Of a stretch of 51,237 nt of DNA, positions 8,938 through 16,557 are shown in pieces; positions within the stretch are counted from its first letter, which is position 1; each line of letters starts with the position of its first letter. The notes under the pieces were generated by a model that made no database searches, was not told the DNA's origin, and worked only from the letters and a program-made list of their open reading frames with translations. The position numbers and the translations under genes are program-made. The DNA is from Planctomycetota bacterium (GTDB lineage: Bacteria; Planctomycetota; UBA1135), in contig RFGR01000082.1 of NCBI GenBank assembly GCA_003696625.1, positions 1-51,237 of the forward strand, given 5' to 3'.

Positions 8938-11168
8938 CCGAACAGCTCTCCGGGCAAGTCGGCGAAGCGAAGTGCGGTGACGACGTGGGCGAGGAGGACC
9001 AGGACCATGAGCAGTGCGATCCAGCGGTGGAGGAAGCGCCAGCTGGCCATCAATCCCCGCACGTCCTCGAAGTGGGCGGCGACCAGGGCGGTGCGGTGGG
9101 CGCGGCGGGCGAGGGTGGCGAGTTGGCGCAGTTGGCTGGCCGGGATGCCCGCCCGGCGGCCCTGCCGGCGCATCTCGGCCAGTGCCCGGCGGAGACTCCG
9201 CTGGCCGGCGACCAGCGCCCAGAGGCGGCCGAGGAAGGACCGTTCCCAGCGCTGGCGCCGGACCAGCTCCTCGATCTCCTGTCGGATCCGGGCGCCGAAC
9301 TCGCGGTGGGTTTGGTCCCAGGCCGAGGACAGCGCCGTGAGCTGGCTCTCGACCTCGTCCAGGGCCAGCTCGCGGCCGTTCGCCGCCCGCGGGACGAAAG
9401 AGTAGAAGTAGCGACCGACCGCGCCGGTGGCGACCAGGACCCCGAGACACTGCAGCGCCCGGCCGCCGACCGTGGCCCCCGGATCGAGGCCGGCGTGGAG
9501 CATCGCCAGCACGAAGGCCAGGACGCCGGTGGCGACGTGGCCGGTCATCCACGCCTGCAGCGAGCCGAGGGCGAAGCGGAGGCGCGGGCTTCGCCGGACC
9601 AGGTAGCTCAGGTTGAGCAGGATCAGGCCGGCGGCGGCGATGCCGAAGCCGAGGCCGACTCCGCGCGAGGAGCGGAGCAGCGGATGGAGTTCGTGCCCCG
9701 CCCGGGCGGCCGGCTCGAGGGCGTAGTAGCCCCGGAAGGCGGCCACCCAAGCGATCGCGGCCAGGGTCAGGAACAGTCCGGTGAGGAGGGCGCCGAACAG
9801 GCCCGGCCCCTGATCCACCAGGGGCGCCGCGGTCGGACGGTCGGCCGGGTCGAAGGAGACGCCGCAGGTCTCGAGCAACGGGAAGGGCGGAATGCCGCCG
9901 GCCAGGACGAAGACGGCGTCGTTGCCGATCCGCCGCTCCTCCTTCGCTTCGCCCTCGCCGACCAGGAGCACCACCTCGTCCGGTCCGATCTCGCTGACGG
10001 TGGAGGAGTAGACCACCTCGATCCGGCCCTCGGCGGCGGCCTGTTCGATCCGGGCCTCATTGCGGGCCTTGAGTCGGAAGAAGGCCGCCTTCCGGTAGGA
10101 CAAGGTGACTTGGTTACCGGGCTGCTCGGCCAGGCCGAGGGCGGCCTCGATGGCGCTGTCGCCGCCGCCGACCACCAGCAGGCGTTTGTTCCGCCAGGAT
10201 CGGGCGTCCTGCAGCGCATAGCAGACCTTGGGCGAGTCCTCGCCCGGCACCCCCAGTTTGCGCGGCGTGCCGCGACGGCCCAGGGCCAGACAGACGTATC
10301 GGGCCCGGTGGACGCCGCGGCTGGTGGTCACGGCGAAGGCGCCGCTGCCGTCGGGGGCGGCGCCGAGGAACTCGTGGCCGCCTGCGAAGGGCAGTTCCTG
10401 CTCGCGTGCGATCCGCTCCCAGAGTTCGATCAGCTCCTCCTTGCGGTAGCTGGTCCGGTCGAGCCGGCCGTGCAGCGGCAGTTCGACCGGTTGGGTCATC
10501 ACCAGCTTGTTGCGCGGATACTTGGCGACCGTACCGCCGACCACCTCTTCCTGATCCAGGAGGACCAGCGACAGCCCGAGCCGGCGGGCCTCGAGGGCGC
10601 AGGCCAGCCCGGCCGGGCCGGCGCCGACGATGCAGAGATCCACGAGATCGTCGCCCGGCGGCGCCGGTTCGGCGGCGGCCCGCCGGGCCACCTCCGCCGC
10701 CACGGTCGCCCCATGTTGGATGGCGGTCCGGACCAGCGCGTAGCCGGTGACCTCGCCGGCCAGGAACAGGCCCGGCCGCCCCGGAACCTCCAGCCGGTCG
10801 GTCAGGGCCGGGATGTCCCGCCGCTCGGACAGATCCCCGAGGGTCAGGGCGATGGCTCCGACCGGGCATTCGGCCGCGCAGCGGCCGTGACCGACGCAGC
10901 GGGCGCCGTGGACGACGAGGGCCTGGCCGTGGATCACCTCCAGCACGCCCTCCTCCGGGCAGGCGGCGACGCAGGTGCCGCACCCGATGCACCGGCTCAG
11001 GTCGACGTGCGGGAACTGCAGCCGAGCCCGATGGCTGCCCTTGCGCTTCGCTTCGGTCCGCTCCTCCAGGCCCCGCTGCAGCTCCCGGAGTTCCCGCCGT
11101 CGAGCCCCCGTGGCGGCCACCGCCAGGGCGAGACCGAGGGCGACCAGCAGAAGCGGAAGGAGGGACAT
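8934..11168 (-). CDS. Inner-membrane ferredoxin / FAD-NAD(P) reductase / di-haem b fusion
   Basis: A 744-residue fusion. Residues 1-20 are a membrane anchor. Residues 57-105 form a ferredoxin domain: cluster 1 has Cys60, 63, 66 and 70; cluster 2 has Cys91, His94, Cys97 and Cys101, so one expected Cys is His. Residues 176-440 are a thioredoxin-reductase/YpdA-like module with an FAD motif (VGAGPAG, 181-187) and an NAD(P) motif (VVGGGDSA, 332-339) but no CxxC redox pair. Residues 455-735 hold about five membrane helices, with His544/His558 in the third and His714/His728 in the last. Each pair has 13 residues between, the spacing that holds two stacked b haems in ferric reductase/NOX proteins. 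It is therefore likely to move electrons between NAD(P)H and the periplasmic cytochrome encoded next (ATGA overlap). Direction and partner are inferred. Confidence 0.85.
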   Translation of the reverse strand: MSLLPLLLVALGLALAVAATGARRRELRELQRGLEERTEAKRKGSHRARLQFPHVDLSRCIGCGTCVAACPEEGVLEVIHGQALVVHGARCVGHGRCAAECPVGAIALTLGDLSERRDIPALTDRLEVPGRPGLFLAGEVTGYALVRTAIQHGATVAAEVARRAAAEPAPPGDDLVDLCIVGAGPAGLACALEARRLGLSLVLLDQEEVVGGTVAKYPRNKLVMTQPVELPLHGRLDRTSYRKEELIELWERIAREQELPFAGGHEFLGAAPDGSGAFAVTTSRGVHRARYVCLALGRRGTPRKLGVPGEDSPKVCYALQDARSWRNKRLLVVGGGDSAIEAALGLAEQPGNQVTLSYRKAAFFRLKARNEARIEQAAAEGRIEVVYSSTVSEIGPDEVVLLVGEGEAKEERRIGNDAVFVLAGGIPPFPLLETCGVSFDPADRPTAAPLVDQGPGLFGALLTGLFLTLAAIAWVAAFRGYYALEPAARAGHELHPLLRSSRGVGLGFGIAAAGLILLNLSYLVRRSPRLRFALGSLQAWMTGHVATGVLAFVLAMLHAGLDPGATVGGRALQCLGVLVATGAVGRYFYSFVPRAANGRELALDEVESQLTALSSAWDQTHREFGARIRQEIEELVRRQRWERSFLGRLWALVAGQRSLRRALAEMRRQGRRAGIPASQLRQLATLARRAHRTALVAAHFEDVRGLMASWRFLHRWIALLMVLVLLAHVVTALRFADLPGELFG

Positions 11169-11234
11169 CGAAGGCGGCTCCAGAGGCTGGATCGACCGGG
11201 CGGTGCCCGGATCTCCAGCGATTCCAGTGGACGG

Positions 11235-11244
11235 ATCCTAGGAT
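11235..11244. promoter_or_regulatory. Palindromic bidirectional -10 element (ATCCTAGGAT)
   Basis: This palindrome lies in the 106-nt gap between two divergent genes. It contains TAGGAT on both strands (plus 11239-11244, minus 11240-11235), the same hexamer used in front of other genes here. It could fire the electron-transfer operon (leader about 60 nt, TGGAG at 11178-11182) and the SGNH-like gene on the other side. Confidence 0.45.
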
Positions 11245-11274
11245 GGAGGGCCGGTTCCCTCCAAGCGCGGATCC

Positions 11275-12525
11275 GTGCCCTTCTCCCTCCTGCCGTCGCT
11301 CCTCCTGGCCTGGGCCGCCCAGGAGCCGGAAGTCCTCGAGCCGCCCCGCCCGGAGCCGGACCTCCGGGTGCTGTTCCTCGGCGACGTCGCCACCGCCGCC
11401 AACGGCCTGCCGAAGATGGTCGCCGCCCTGGCCGCCTCCTCCCGTCTGCCCTGGGTGATCGAGACCGAGGCCCGCGCCCCCGAGGACGCGACCCTCGAGC
11501 GCCACTGGGTGGCCGGCCGCTCGACCGAGCTGATCCGATCCGGGGATTGGGACGTGGTCGTCCTCCAGGAAAGCGCCCGGGTGGCCGCCGGCAACCCGGT
11601 CCTGATGCTCCGCAACGGCCGTCTGCTGGCGGCCGAGGTTCGGCGCTGCGGCGCCCGACCGTTGCTCTTCCTGCCCTGGGCGCCGAGCGGGAACCCGGAG
11701 GAGCTAGAGCGGATGGAGGAGGCCTGCCGCGGCTTGGCGGAGGTCGTTGGAGCGCCGCTGGCGCCGATCGGATCCGCTTGGCGGGCCCTGGCCGAAGCCC
11801 GTCCGGATTGGCCGTTGCGGCGCGTCGACGGCCGCCGACCGACCCGGCTCGGCAGCTACCTGGCCGCCTGCGTGCTCCTCGGCTGGCTCGCCGACCTGGA
11901 TCCGCGGGCGCTGGACGAGTCCCTGGCGGCCGAGGAACTGTCGCCGGACGAGGTCCGCTTCCTGCACGAGCTGGCGGCCCGCTTCGTGCCGCCGGAGGCC
12001 TTGCTCCCGTCGCCCTTCGGCCTCCACGTCGATCGGGTCGCCCGGACCCGGGTCGGCCTGCGCTGGGACCGGCCGGACTCGCGACCGGCGGCGTGGAGGG
12101 TCGAGAGCCGCGCCGCCGACGGGGAGGAGCCGTTCCGCGAGGCCGCCCGGTTGAAAGGCAGCGCCATCCGCTGGGCCGACACCGAAGTCCGGCCCGGCGC
12201 CGCCCGGGCCTACCGGGTCTGGGCGGTCACCGCCGCTCGTCGGCTCACCGTGCCGGCCGACGGCCGGCCGGTCGCGATCGAACAGGCCCTGGCCCCGGAT
12301 CAGCGCTGTGAGATCTCGGTGCTCGAGGGGCGGATCCGGCTGCAGCAGGGGGAGGGGGAGGAGGAACTCGCCGCCGGCGACGGTCGGATCTTCTCCGCCC
12401 CGGCCGGCGGCGTCCTGCGGGCGGTCGCCCGCGCCGCCGCCAAGGCCCGGATCGAGGTCTCGGTGCTGCCGGCCGCGGCGCGGGTGGAGGCCATCCCGCC
12501 GCTGGTCGTCCGGACGCCCGACTAG
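11275..12525 (+). CDS. SGNH/GDSL hydrolase-like protein, catalytic residues missing
   Basis: A 416-residue secreted protein starting at GTG 11275, the first start after an in-frame stop, with a signal peptide (residues 1-15). Residues 30-210 follow the fold order of SGNH esterases: a first strand VLFLGDVATAANGLP where active relatives have GNS(Y/F)T, a middle WDVVVLQESA, and a last-block DGRRPTRLGSYLAAC where relatives have DGSHPS..G.YLAA. The nucleophile Ser is Val and the catalytic His position is Arg, so hydrolysis by the usual triad is unlikely. Residues 250-410 look like a fibronectin-III-like domain followed by a small beta domain. It may bind rather than cleave glycan. Its stop codon overlaps that of the convergent DUF1080 gene. 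Confidence 0.65.
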   Translation: MPFSLLPSLLLAWAAQEPEVLEPPRPEPDLRVLFLGDVATAANGLPKMVAALAASSRLPWVIETEARAPEDATLERHWVAGRSTELIRSGDWDVVVLQESARVAAGNPVLMLRNGRLLAAEVRRCGARPLLFLPWAPSGNPEELERMEEACRGLAEVVGAPLAPIGSAWRALAEARPDWPLRRVDGRRPTRLGSYLAACVLLGWLADLDPRALDESLAAEELSPDEVRFLHELAARFVPPEALLPSPFGLHVDRVARTRVGLRWDRPDSRPAAWRVESRAADGEEPFREAARLKGSAIRWADTEVRPGAARAYRVWAVTAARRLTVPADGRPVAIEQALAPDQRCEISVLEGRIRLQQGEGEEELAAGDGRIFSAPAGGVLRAVARAAAKARIEVSVLPAAARVEAIPPLVVRTPD

Positions 12526-13799
12526 TCGAGCCGGCGGACGAAGACCTCGCGGAACCGGACCGGGTTGTTGTGGCCGGCGAAACCGAAGTGCCCGCGCGTC
12601 CGCGTCCGACCGGGATGCTCGTGGCCGCTCATCGGCTGCTCGATCTCGGCCAGGTCGGCCTCGGTGATGATCGTCCCGTTCAGCTCGACCCGGATCCGCG
12701 AGCCCACGACCGTGACCTCCTCGAAGTTCCACACTCCCGGCGGCCGCAGGTAGCCGCGCGCCGCCGGCACCATGCCGTAGATCGAGCCGTGGTACTGCCA
12801 GGGCTTGAGGCCGGCGTAGCGGGGCGCCGAGTCGTCGAGGACCTGGACCTCGCACATACCGACGTAGGCCGTGTCGCCGCTCCCGGGGTAGCGGATCGCC
12901 AGACCGTTGTTGCCGCCGGGCGGAAGCAGGAACTGGAGGCGGACGGCGAAGTCGCCGAACTCCTCCTCGGTGTAGATCGTGCCTCCCCGCCCCGGCCGGC
13001 ACTGGAGGGCGCCGCCGACCACCACGTAGTCGGCCACCGGTCCCGCCCAGCCGCGCAGGTCGCGGCCGTTGAAGATCCGGCGGAAGCCCTCGTCGCCCGC
13101 GGCGGCGAGGATCAAGTTGGCCTCCTCGGGTTGGATCTCACGTAGGTACAGGTTGCGGAAGCGGATCTCCCCACCGTGGGTCTGGAGCTGGATCGGGCCG
13201 CGGGCCGGAATCGGGCGGGTCCGGTCCCAGTAGTTCTCGAGCGGGGTGTGATCGACCGTCAGCAGGCCGTTCAGCCAGACTGAGACCCGGGCGCCGACCA
13301 TCAGGATGCGGAGCCGATTCCACTCGCCGAACGGCCGGTCGGCGTGGACCAGGGGATCGCGCGGGAAGCGCTGGTTGTTCCAGAGCCCGCCCGATCCCTT
13401 GTCGGCGCCGAGTTCCCACTTGCCGCCGGCCTCGGTGGTGTCCCAGATCTGGACCTGCGGACAGCCGCGCAGGTAGATGCCGCTGTCGGCCAGCGGCACG
13501 GTTCGGTACTCGAGCAGCAGCTCGAAGTCGCCCCAGTCGCGGTCGGTGGTCAGGAAGACCCCTTGGCCGTCGTTGACGATCTCGCCGTCCTCGATCCGCC
13601 AGTGGGCCAGGAGGTCGGCTTCCCACTCGTTTCGGCGGCGCTCCCGTTCTTCCTCGGTCCAGGTCTCCTCACTGCCCGGGGCGAGGTGGGGACGGCCCCG
13701 CCAGCCGGCGAAGGTGCGGCCGTCGAAGAGGGGGGTGAAGCCGGGCGGCGGGGAGTCCTGCGGCGCGGCGAGGAGGCTCAGGGCGAGGGCGGACAGCAT
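12522..13799 (-). CDS. Tandem DUF1080 (3-keto-disaccharide hydrolase) secreted protein
   Basis: A 425-residue protein with a short signal peptide (cleavage near Ala11-Ala12) and two DUF1080 concanavalin-like domains, residues about 20-215 and 225-425. Each begins with the family hallmark LFDGR..AGW or IFNGRDLRGW, and later has NEWNRLRI/VWNFEEVTV, a (V/L)NG strand and a final GxIxLQ/GxFGF..H strand. The family includes hydrolases of 3-keto-glycosides; many members in Planctomycetota and Verrucomicrobiota are uncharacterised. The gene lies 11 nt after the sulfatase stop, so they are probably one operon for sulfated glycan breakdown. Confidence 0.88.
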   Translation of the reverse strand: MLSALALSLLAAPQDSPPPGFTPLFDGRTFAGWRGRPHLAPGSEETWTEEERERRRNEWEADLLAHWRIEDGEIVNDGQGVFLTTDRDWGDFELLLEYRTVPLADSGIYLRGCPQVQIWDTTEAGGKWELGADKGSGGLWNNQRFPRDPLVHADRPFGEWNRLRILMVGARVSVWLNGLLTVDHTPLENYWDRTRPIPARGPIQLQTHGGEIRFRNLYLREIQPEEANLILAAAGDEGFRRIFNGRDLRGWAGPVADYVVVGGALQCRPGRGGTIYTEEEFGDFAVRLQFLLPPGGNNGLAIRYPGSGDTAYVGMCEVQVLDDSAPRYAGLKPWQYHGSIYGMVPAARGYLRPPGVWNFEEVTVVGSRIRVELNGTIITEADLAEIEQPMSGHEHPGRTRTRGHFGFAGHNNPVRFREVFVRRLD

Positions 13800-13810
13800 G
13801 GCTCGGTCGT

Positions 13811-15244
13811 TCAGCGTAGCGGTCGCGGGCCCGGCATCGGCGCTCCGGTCCGCTGCCGCCAGGCGGCGAGCGCGGCCCGCAGCTCGCGCACCCGGTCCGG
13901 CCGGGTCCGGCCGAGGTCGACCCTCTCGCCCGGGTCGGCGGCCAGGTCGTAGAGCTCGGCCCGGCCGTCGGCGAAAGTCTCGATCAGCTTCCAGCGGCCG
14001 CGGCGGATCGCCGCCGACGGGGTGCAGCGCCAGGTTCCGCGGGCGGCCGAACTCTCGAGGTAGACCGGCATGTGCCAGACCAGATCGCGGGCCGGCAGCG
14101 TCGCGACCTCGCCGCGGAGCAGCGGCACGAGGTCGAGGCCGTCGCAGGGGCGGTCGCCGAGCGGTATTCCGGCCGCCGACAGCAGGGTCGGGAAGAGGTC
14201 GAGGGTGGTCACCGGCACCGCGCGGATGGTGCCCGCCGGCACCCGGCCCGGCCAGCGGACGATCAGCGGAACCCGGATTCCGCCTTCACTGAGCATGCCC
14301 TTGCCGCCCTTCAGCGGGGCGTTCCGGGTTACCTCCGGCGAGCCGGGGACGCCGGCCGCGGCGTAGCCGCCGAGGCCGCCGTTGTCGGAGGTGAACACGA
14401 CCAAGGTGTCGTCGGCCACCCCCAGCTCGGCGAGCGCGTCCAGGAGCCGGCCGGTGGCCCGATCGAGGTGGACGACCATCGCCGCGTAGTCCGGTCGGCT
14501 CGGGCCGCGGTCGCCGAGACGCCCCCGGCAGCGGCCGACGGTCTCCGCCGGGGCCTCGATCGGAGTGTGGACGGCGTAGTGAGACAGGTAGAGGAAGAAG
14601 GGCCGCCGGTCGCCGTTGCCCAGCCAGGCGATCGCCTCGTCGGTCAGGCGGTCGGTCAGGTACTCGCCGGGCCGAGCCTCTTCCAGGCCGGGTAGCGGGC
14701 CGTCGCCCTCCTTCCGCCAGGGGGCGAAGTGGCTCGGCGGATGCCCGCGGCGGTCGCCGCCGACGTTCACTTCGAAGCCCTGGGCCAGCGGGCCGGAGCC
14801 CGGGTCGGCGCCGAGGTGCCACTTGCCGAAGTGCCCGGTCCGATAGCCGGCCTGGTGCAGGAGTTCGGCCAGCGTCCGGAAGCCCGGAGCCAGTTCGGTC
14901 CGGTTCGGCGGCGGCACCAGGCGGCGGTGCTCGGCGCGGCCGCGGGCCGGCGAGCCGACGGTGAGGACCCCGGTTCGCGGACCGCTCAGTCCGGTCATCA
15001 GGGCCGCCCGGGTCGGGGCGCAGTTCGGGGCGGCGGCGTAGGCGTCGGTGAAGCGCATGCCCTCGGCGGCGAGGGCGTCGATCCTGGGGGAGAGGAAGGC
15101 CGGACCGCCCTGGCAGCCGAGGTCCGACCAGCCGAGGTCGTCGGCCAGGATCAGGACCAGGTTCGGCCGAGCCGGGGCATCGGCGCCGTCCGGGCCGCCG
15201 CCCGCGCCGAGAGCGGTGAGAAGAGCGCAGAGCCAGGCGATCAC
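13811..15244 (-). CDS. Cys-type sulfatase (formylglycine-dependent)
   Basis: A 477-residue sulfatase with signal peptide. The metal-binding ADDLG motif has Asp35 and Asp36, and the CAPTR signature at residues 75-79 supplies the Cys that a formylglycine-generating enzyme converts to the catalytic aldehyde. GHFGKWHLG, NGGLGGY and the C-terminal LYDLAADPGER block complete the family pattern. The start is GTG at 15244, supported by a TACCCT element 6 nt upstream. It probably desulfates polysaccharides in the periplasm or outside the cell. No maturation enzyme is in this window. The downstream DUF1080 gene is probably co-transcribed. Confidence 0.93.
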   Translation of the reverse strand: MIAWLCALLTALGAGGGPDGADAPARPNLVLILADDLGWSDLGCQGGPAFLSPRIDALAAEGMRFTDAYAAAPNCAPTRAALMTGLSGPRTGVLTVGSPARGRAEHRRLVPPPNRTELAPGFRTLAELLHQAGYRTGHFGKWHLGADPGSGPLAQGFEVNVGGDRRGHPPSHFAPWRKEGDGPLPGLEEARPGEYLTDRLTDEAIAWLGNGDRRPFFLYLSHYAVHTPIEAPAETVGRCRGRLGDRGPSRPDYAAMVVHLDRATGRLLDALAELGVADDTLVVFTSDNGGLGGYAAAGVPGSPEVTRNAPLKGGKGMLSEGGIRVPLIVRWPGRVPAGTIRAVPVTTLDLFPTLLSAAGIPLGDRPCDGLDLVPLLRGEVATLPARDLVWHMPVYLESSAARGTWRCTPSAAIRRGRWKLIETFADGRAELYDLAADPGERVDLGRTRPDRVRELRAALAAWRQRTGAPMPGPRPLR

Positions 15245-15250
15245 CGGAGA

Positions 15251-15256
15251 AGGGTA
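15251..15256 (-). promoter_or_regulatory. -10-like TACCCT for leaderless sulfatase mRNA
   Basis: Read on the minus strand this is TACCCT, with exactly 6 nt to the GTG at 15244. No Shine-Dalgarno sequence is seen. It is paired with a divergent element at 15279-15284. Confidence 0.45.
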
Positions 15257-15278
15257 TCGCCGGAAGGGACGGCGCTCC

Positions 15279-15284
15279 TAGGCT
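15279..15284 (+). promoter_or_regulatory. -10-like TAGGCT for leaderless AI-2E transporter mRNA
   Basis: TAGGCT is followed by 6 nt (GAAGCC) and the ATG at 15291. Confidence 0.45.
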
Positions 15285-15290
15285 GAAGCC

Positions 15291-16463
15291 ATGCGCGCCC
15301 CCGGCCGCAGCCTGACCTTCCTGCTCGGGATCATCGCCACGATCCTGGTCGGCTGGGTGCTGCACGCCGGCGCCGGCATCCTGCAGCCGCTGGTGATCGC
15401 GCTGCTGCTGACCAACGTCCTGCAGCCGCTGGTTCGCCGGCTGGCTGCCTGGCACATCCCGCCGCCGGTGACCGTGATCCTCCTCACGGTGCTGTTGTTC
15501 TTCGGCCTGGCCCAGGCCGGGATGCTGCTCCAGGCCAACCTGGAGAGCATCCTGACCTCGAACGCCTCGGTGCCGACCGACCCGATCCTGCCGCACCTCG
15601 TCGACGAGGAACCGGGCGAGGCCGCGGCCGAGCCGGGCAGCGGGCCGGCGCCGGCCGCCGGCGAGGACGGCCTGGCGGCGCCGGCTCCTGGCTGGCCGAG
15701 CGTCAAGCAGCGGATCGAGGACATGCTGCAGGCGCCGGAGACGCGGATGCCCAAAACCCTGGCCGGGATGGTGATCAACGGCCTCGAGCAAATCGATCCG
15801 CAGGCACTCGCCGCCGACCTGATCGGCAGCGGCCTCGGCTTCACCCGCGGCCTCGTCCTGGTGATGATCTACATGATCTTCATCTTCGCCGAGCAGGCGG
15901 TCTTCAAGCGCAAGATCCTGGCCATCGCCGGCGACCGGCGCGAGGAGGCGGCGGAGGTGCTCGACACGATCGCGATCGGGATCCAGCGCTACCTCGGAGT
16001 CAAGACGCTGGTCTCGCTCCTGACCGGGACGATCGCCTACCTGCTGCTGGTCCTGCTCGGGGTGCAGTACGCCCTGCTCTTCGGGCTGATGACCTTCCTG
16101 CTCAACTACATCCCGACCTTCGGCAGCATCGTCGCCGGCATTCTGCCCGCGGTCTACGCCCTGGCCACCCACGGCTGGGGAACGGTGGCGATCATTATCG
16201 TCTCCTACCTGGCTCTGAACTTCCTCCTCGGCAACTTCCTCGAGCCGAAGGTCTTGGGGCGGGAGCTGAACCTGTCGCCGTTGGTGATCGTGATCTCGGT
16301 CGTCTTCTGGGGCAGCCTCTGGGGAGTGCTGGGGGCCTTCCTGGCCGTGCCGCTGACCGCCTCGGTCCAGATCATCCTGGCCACCCAGGAGCGGACCCGC
16401 GCGATCGCGGTCATGCTCTCGAGCCGTCCCCCGGCCGACGGAACCCGGGCCGCCGCCGACTAG
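15291..16463 (+). CDS. AI-2E family (PerM-like) membrane transporter
   Basis: A 390-residue protein with about eight membrane helices arranged as in the AI-2E exporter family: two near the N-terminus (residues 8-25, 27-50), one at 58-80, then a soluble region, then a dense C-terminal block with LLGVQYALLFGLMTFLLNYIPTFGS (the family signature around residue 260) and NFLEPKVLGRELNLSPLVI. The soluble loop (residues about 100-140) carries an Ala/Pro/Gly/Glu-rich stretch not typical of the family. Members export small molecules or ions (autoinducer-2, Na+/H+), and the substrate here is unknown. It is a single gene, divergent from the sulfatase. Confidence 0.9.
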   Translation: MRAPGRSLTFLLGIIATILVGWVLHAGAGILQPLVIALLLTNVLQPLVRRLAAWHIPPPVTVILLTVLLFFGLAQAGMLLQANLESILTSNASVPTDPILPHLVDEEPGEAAAEPGSGPAPAAGEDGLAAPAPGWPSVKQRIEDMLQAPETRMPKTLAGMVINGLEQIDPQALAADLIGSGLGFTRGLVLVMIYMIFIFAEQAVFKRKILAIAGDRREEAAEVLDTIAIGIQRYLGVKTLVSLLTGTIAYLLLVLLGVQYALLFGLMTFLLNYIPTFGSIVAGILPAVYALATHGWGTVAIIIVSYLALNFLLGNFLEPKVLGRELNLSPLVIVISVVFWGSLWGVLGAFLAVPLTASVQIILATQERTRAIAVMLSSRPPADGTRAAAD

Positions 16464-16503
16464 CTCGATCAGGAGCGTCCCCGGACCTGTCGGCGGGATG
16501 GGA

Positions 16504-16534
16504 GGGCGCCGGATCCTGGACGGATCCGGCGCCC
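16504..16534. terminator. 13-bp perfect stem-loop between convergent genes
   Basis: Arms 16504-16516 and 16522-16534 are perfectly complementary, with a 5-nt loop. It lies between the convergent transporter and coiled-coil genes. Neither side has a T-tract, so it is not a textbook intrinsic terminator; it may terminate both transcripts or protect their 3' ends. Confidence 0.4.
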
Positions 16535-16557
16535 GCGGTCGGCAGGCCGATTCCCGG

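Noticed and set aside
8004-12311. A 1435-codon open frame on the plus strand through the electron-transfer operon, and similar long frames opposite ileS (47032-50430) and opposite the first two genes (346-2412).
   Set aside because: High G+C leaves few stops in antisense frames. The translations are low-complexity Arg/Gly/Ala or Ala/Val/Gly strings without domains, while the opposite strand has clear conserved motifs.
13813-13818. TACGCT on the minus strand as a promoter for the DUF1080 gene.
   Set aside because: The spacing is 13 nt, it overlaps the end of the sulfatase gene, and the two genes are 11 nt apart, so co-transcription explains expression.
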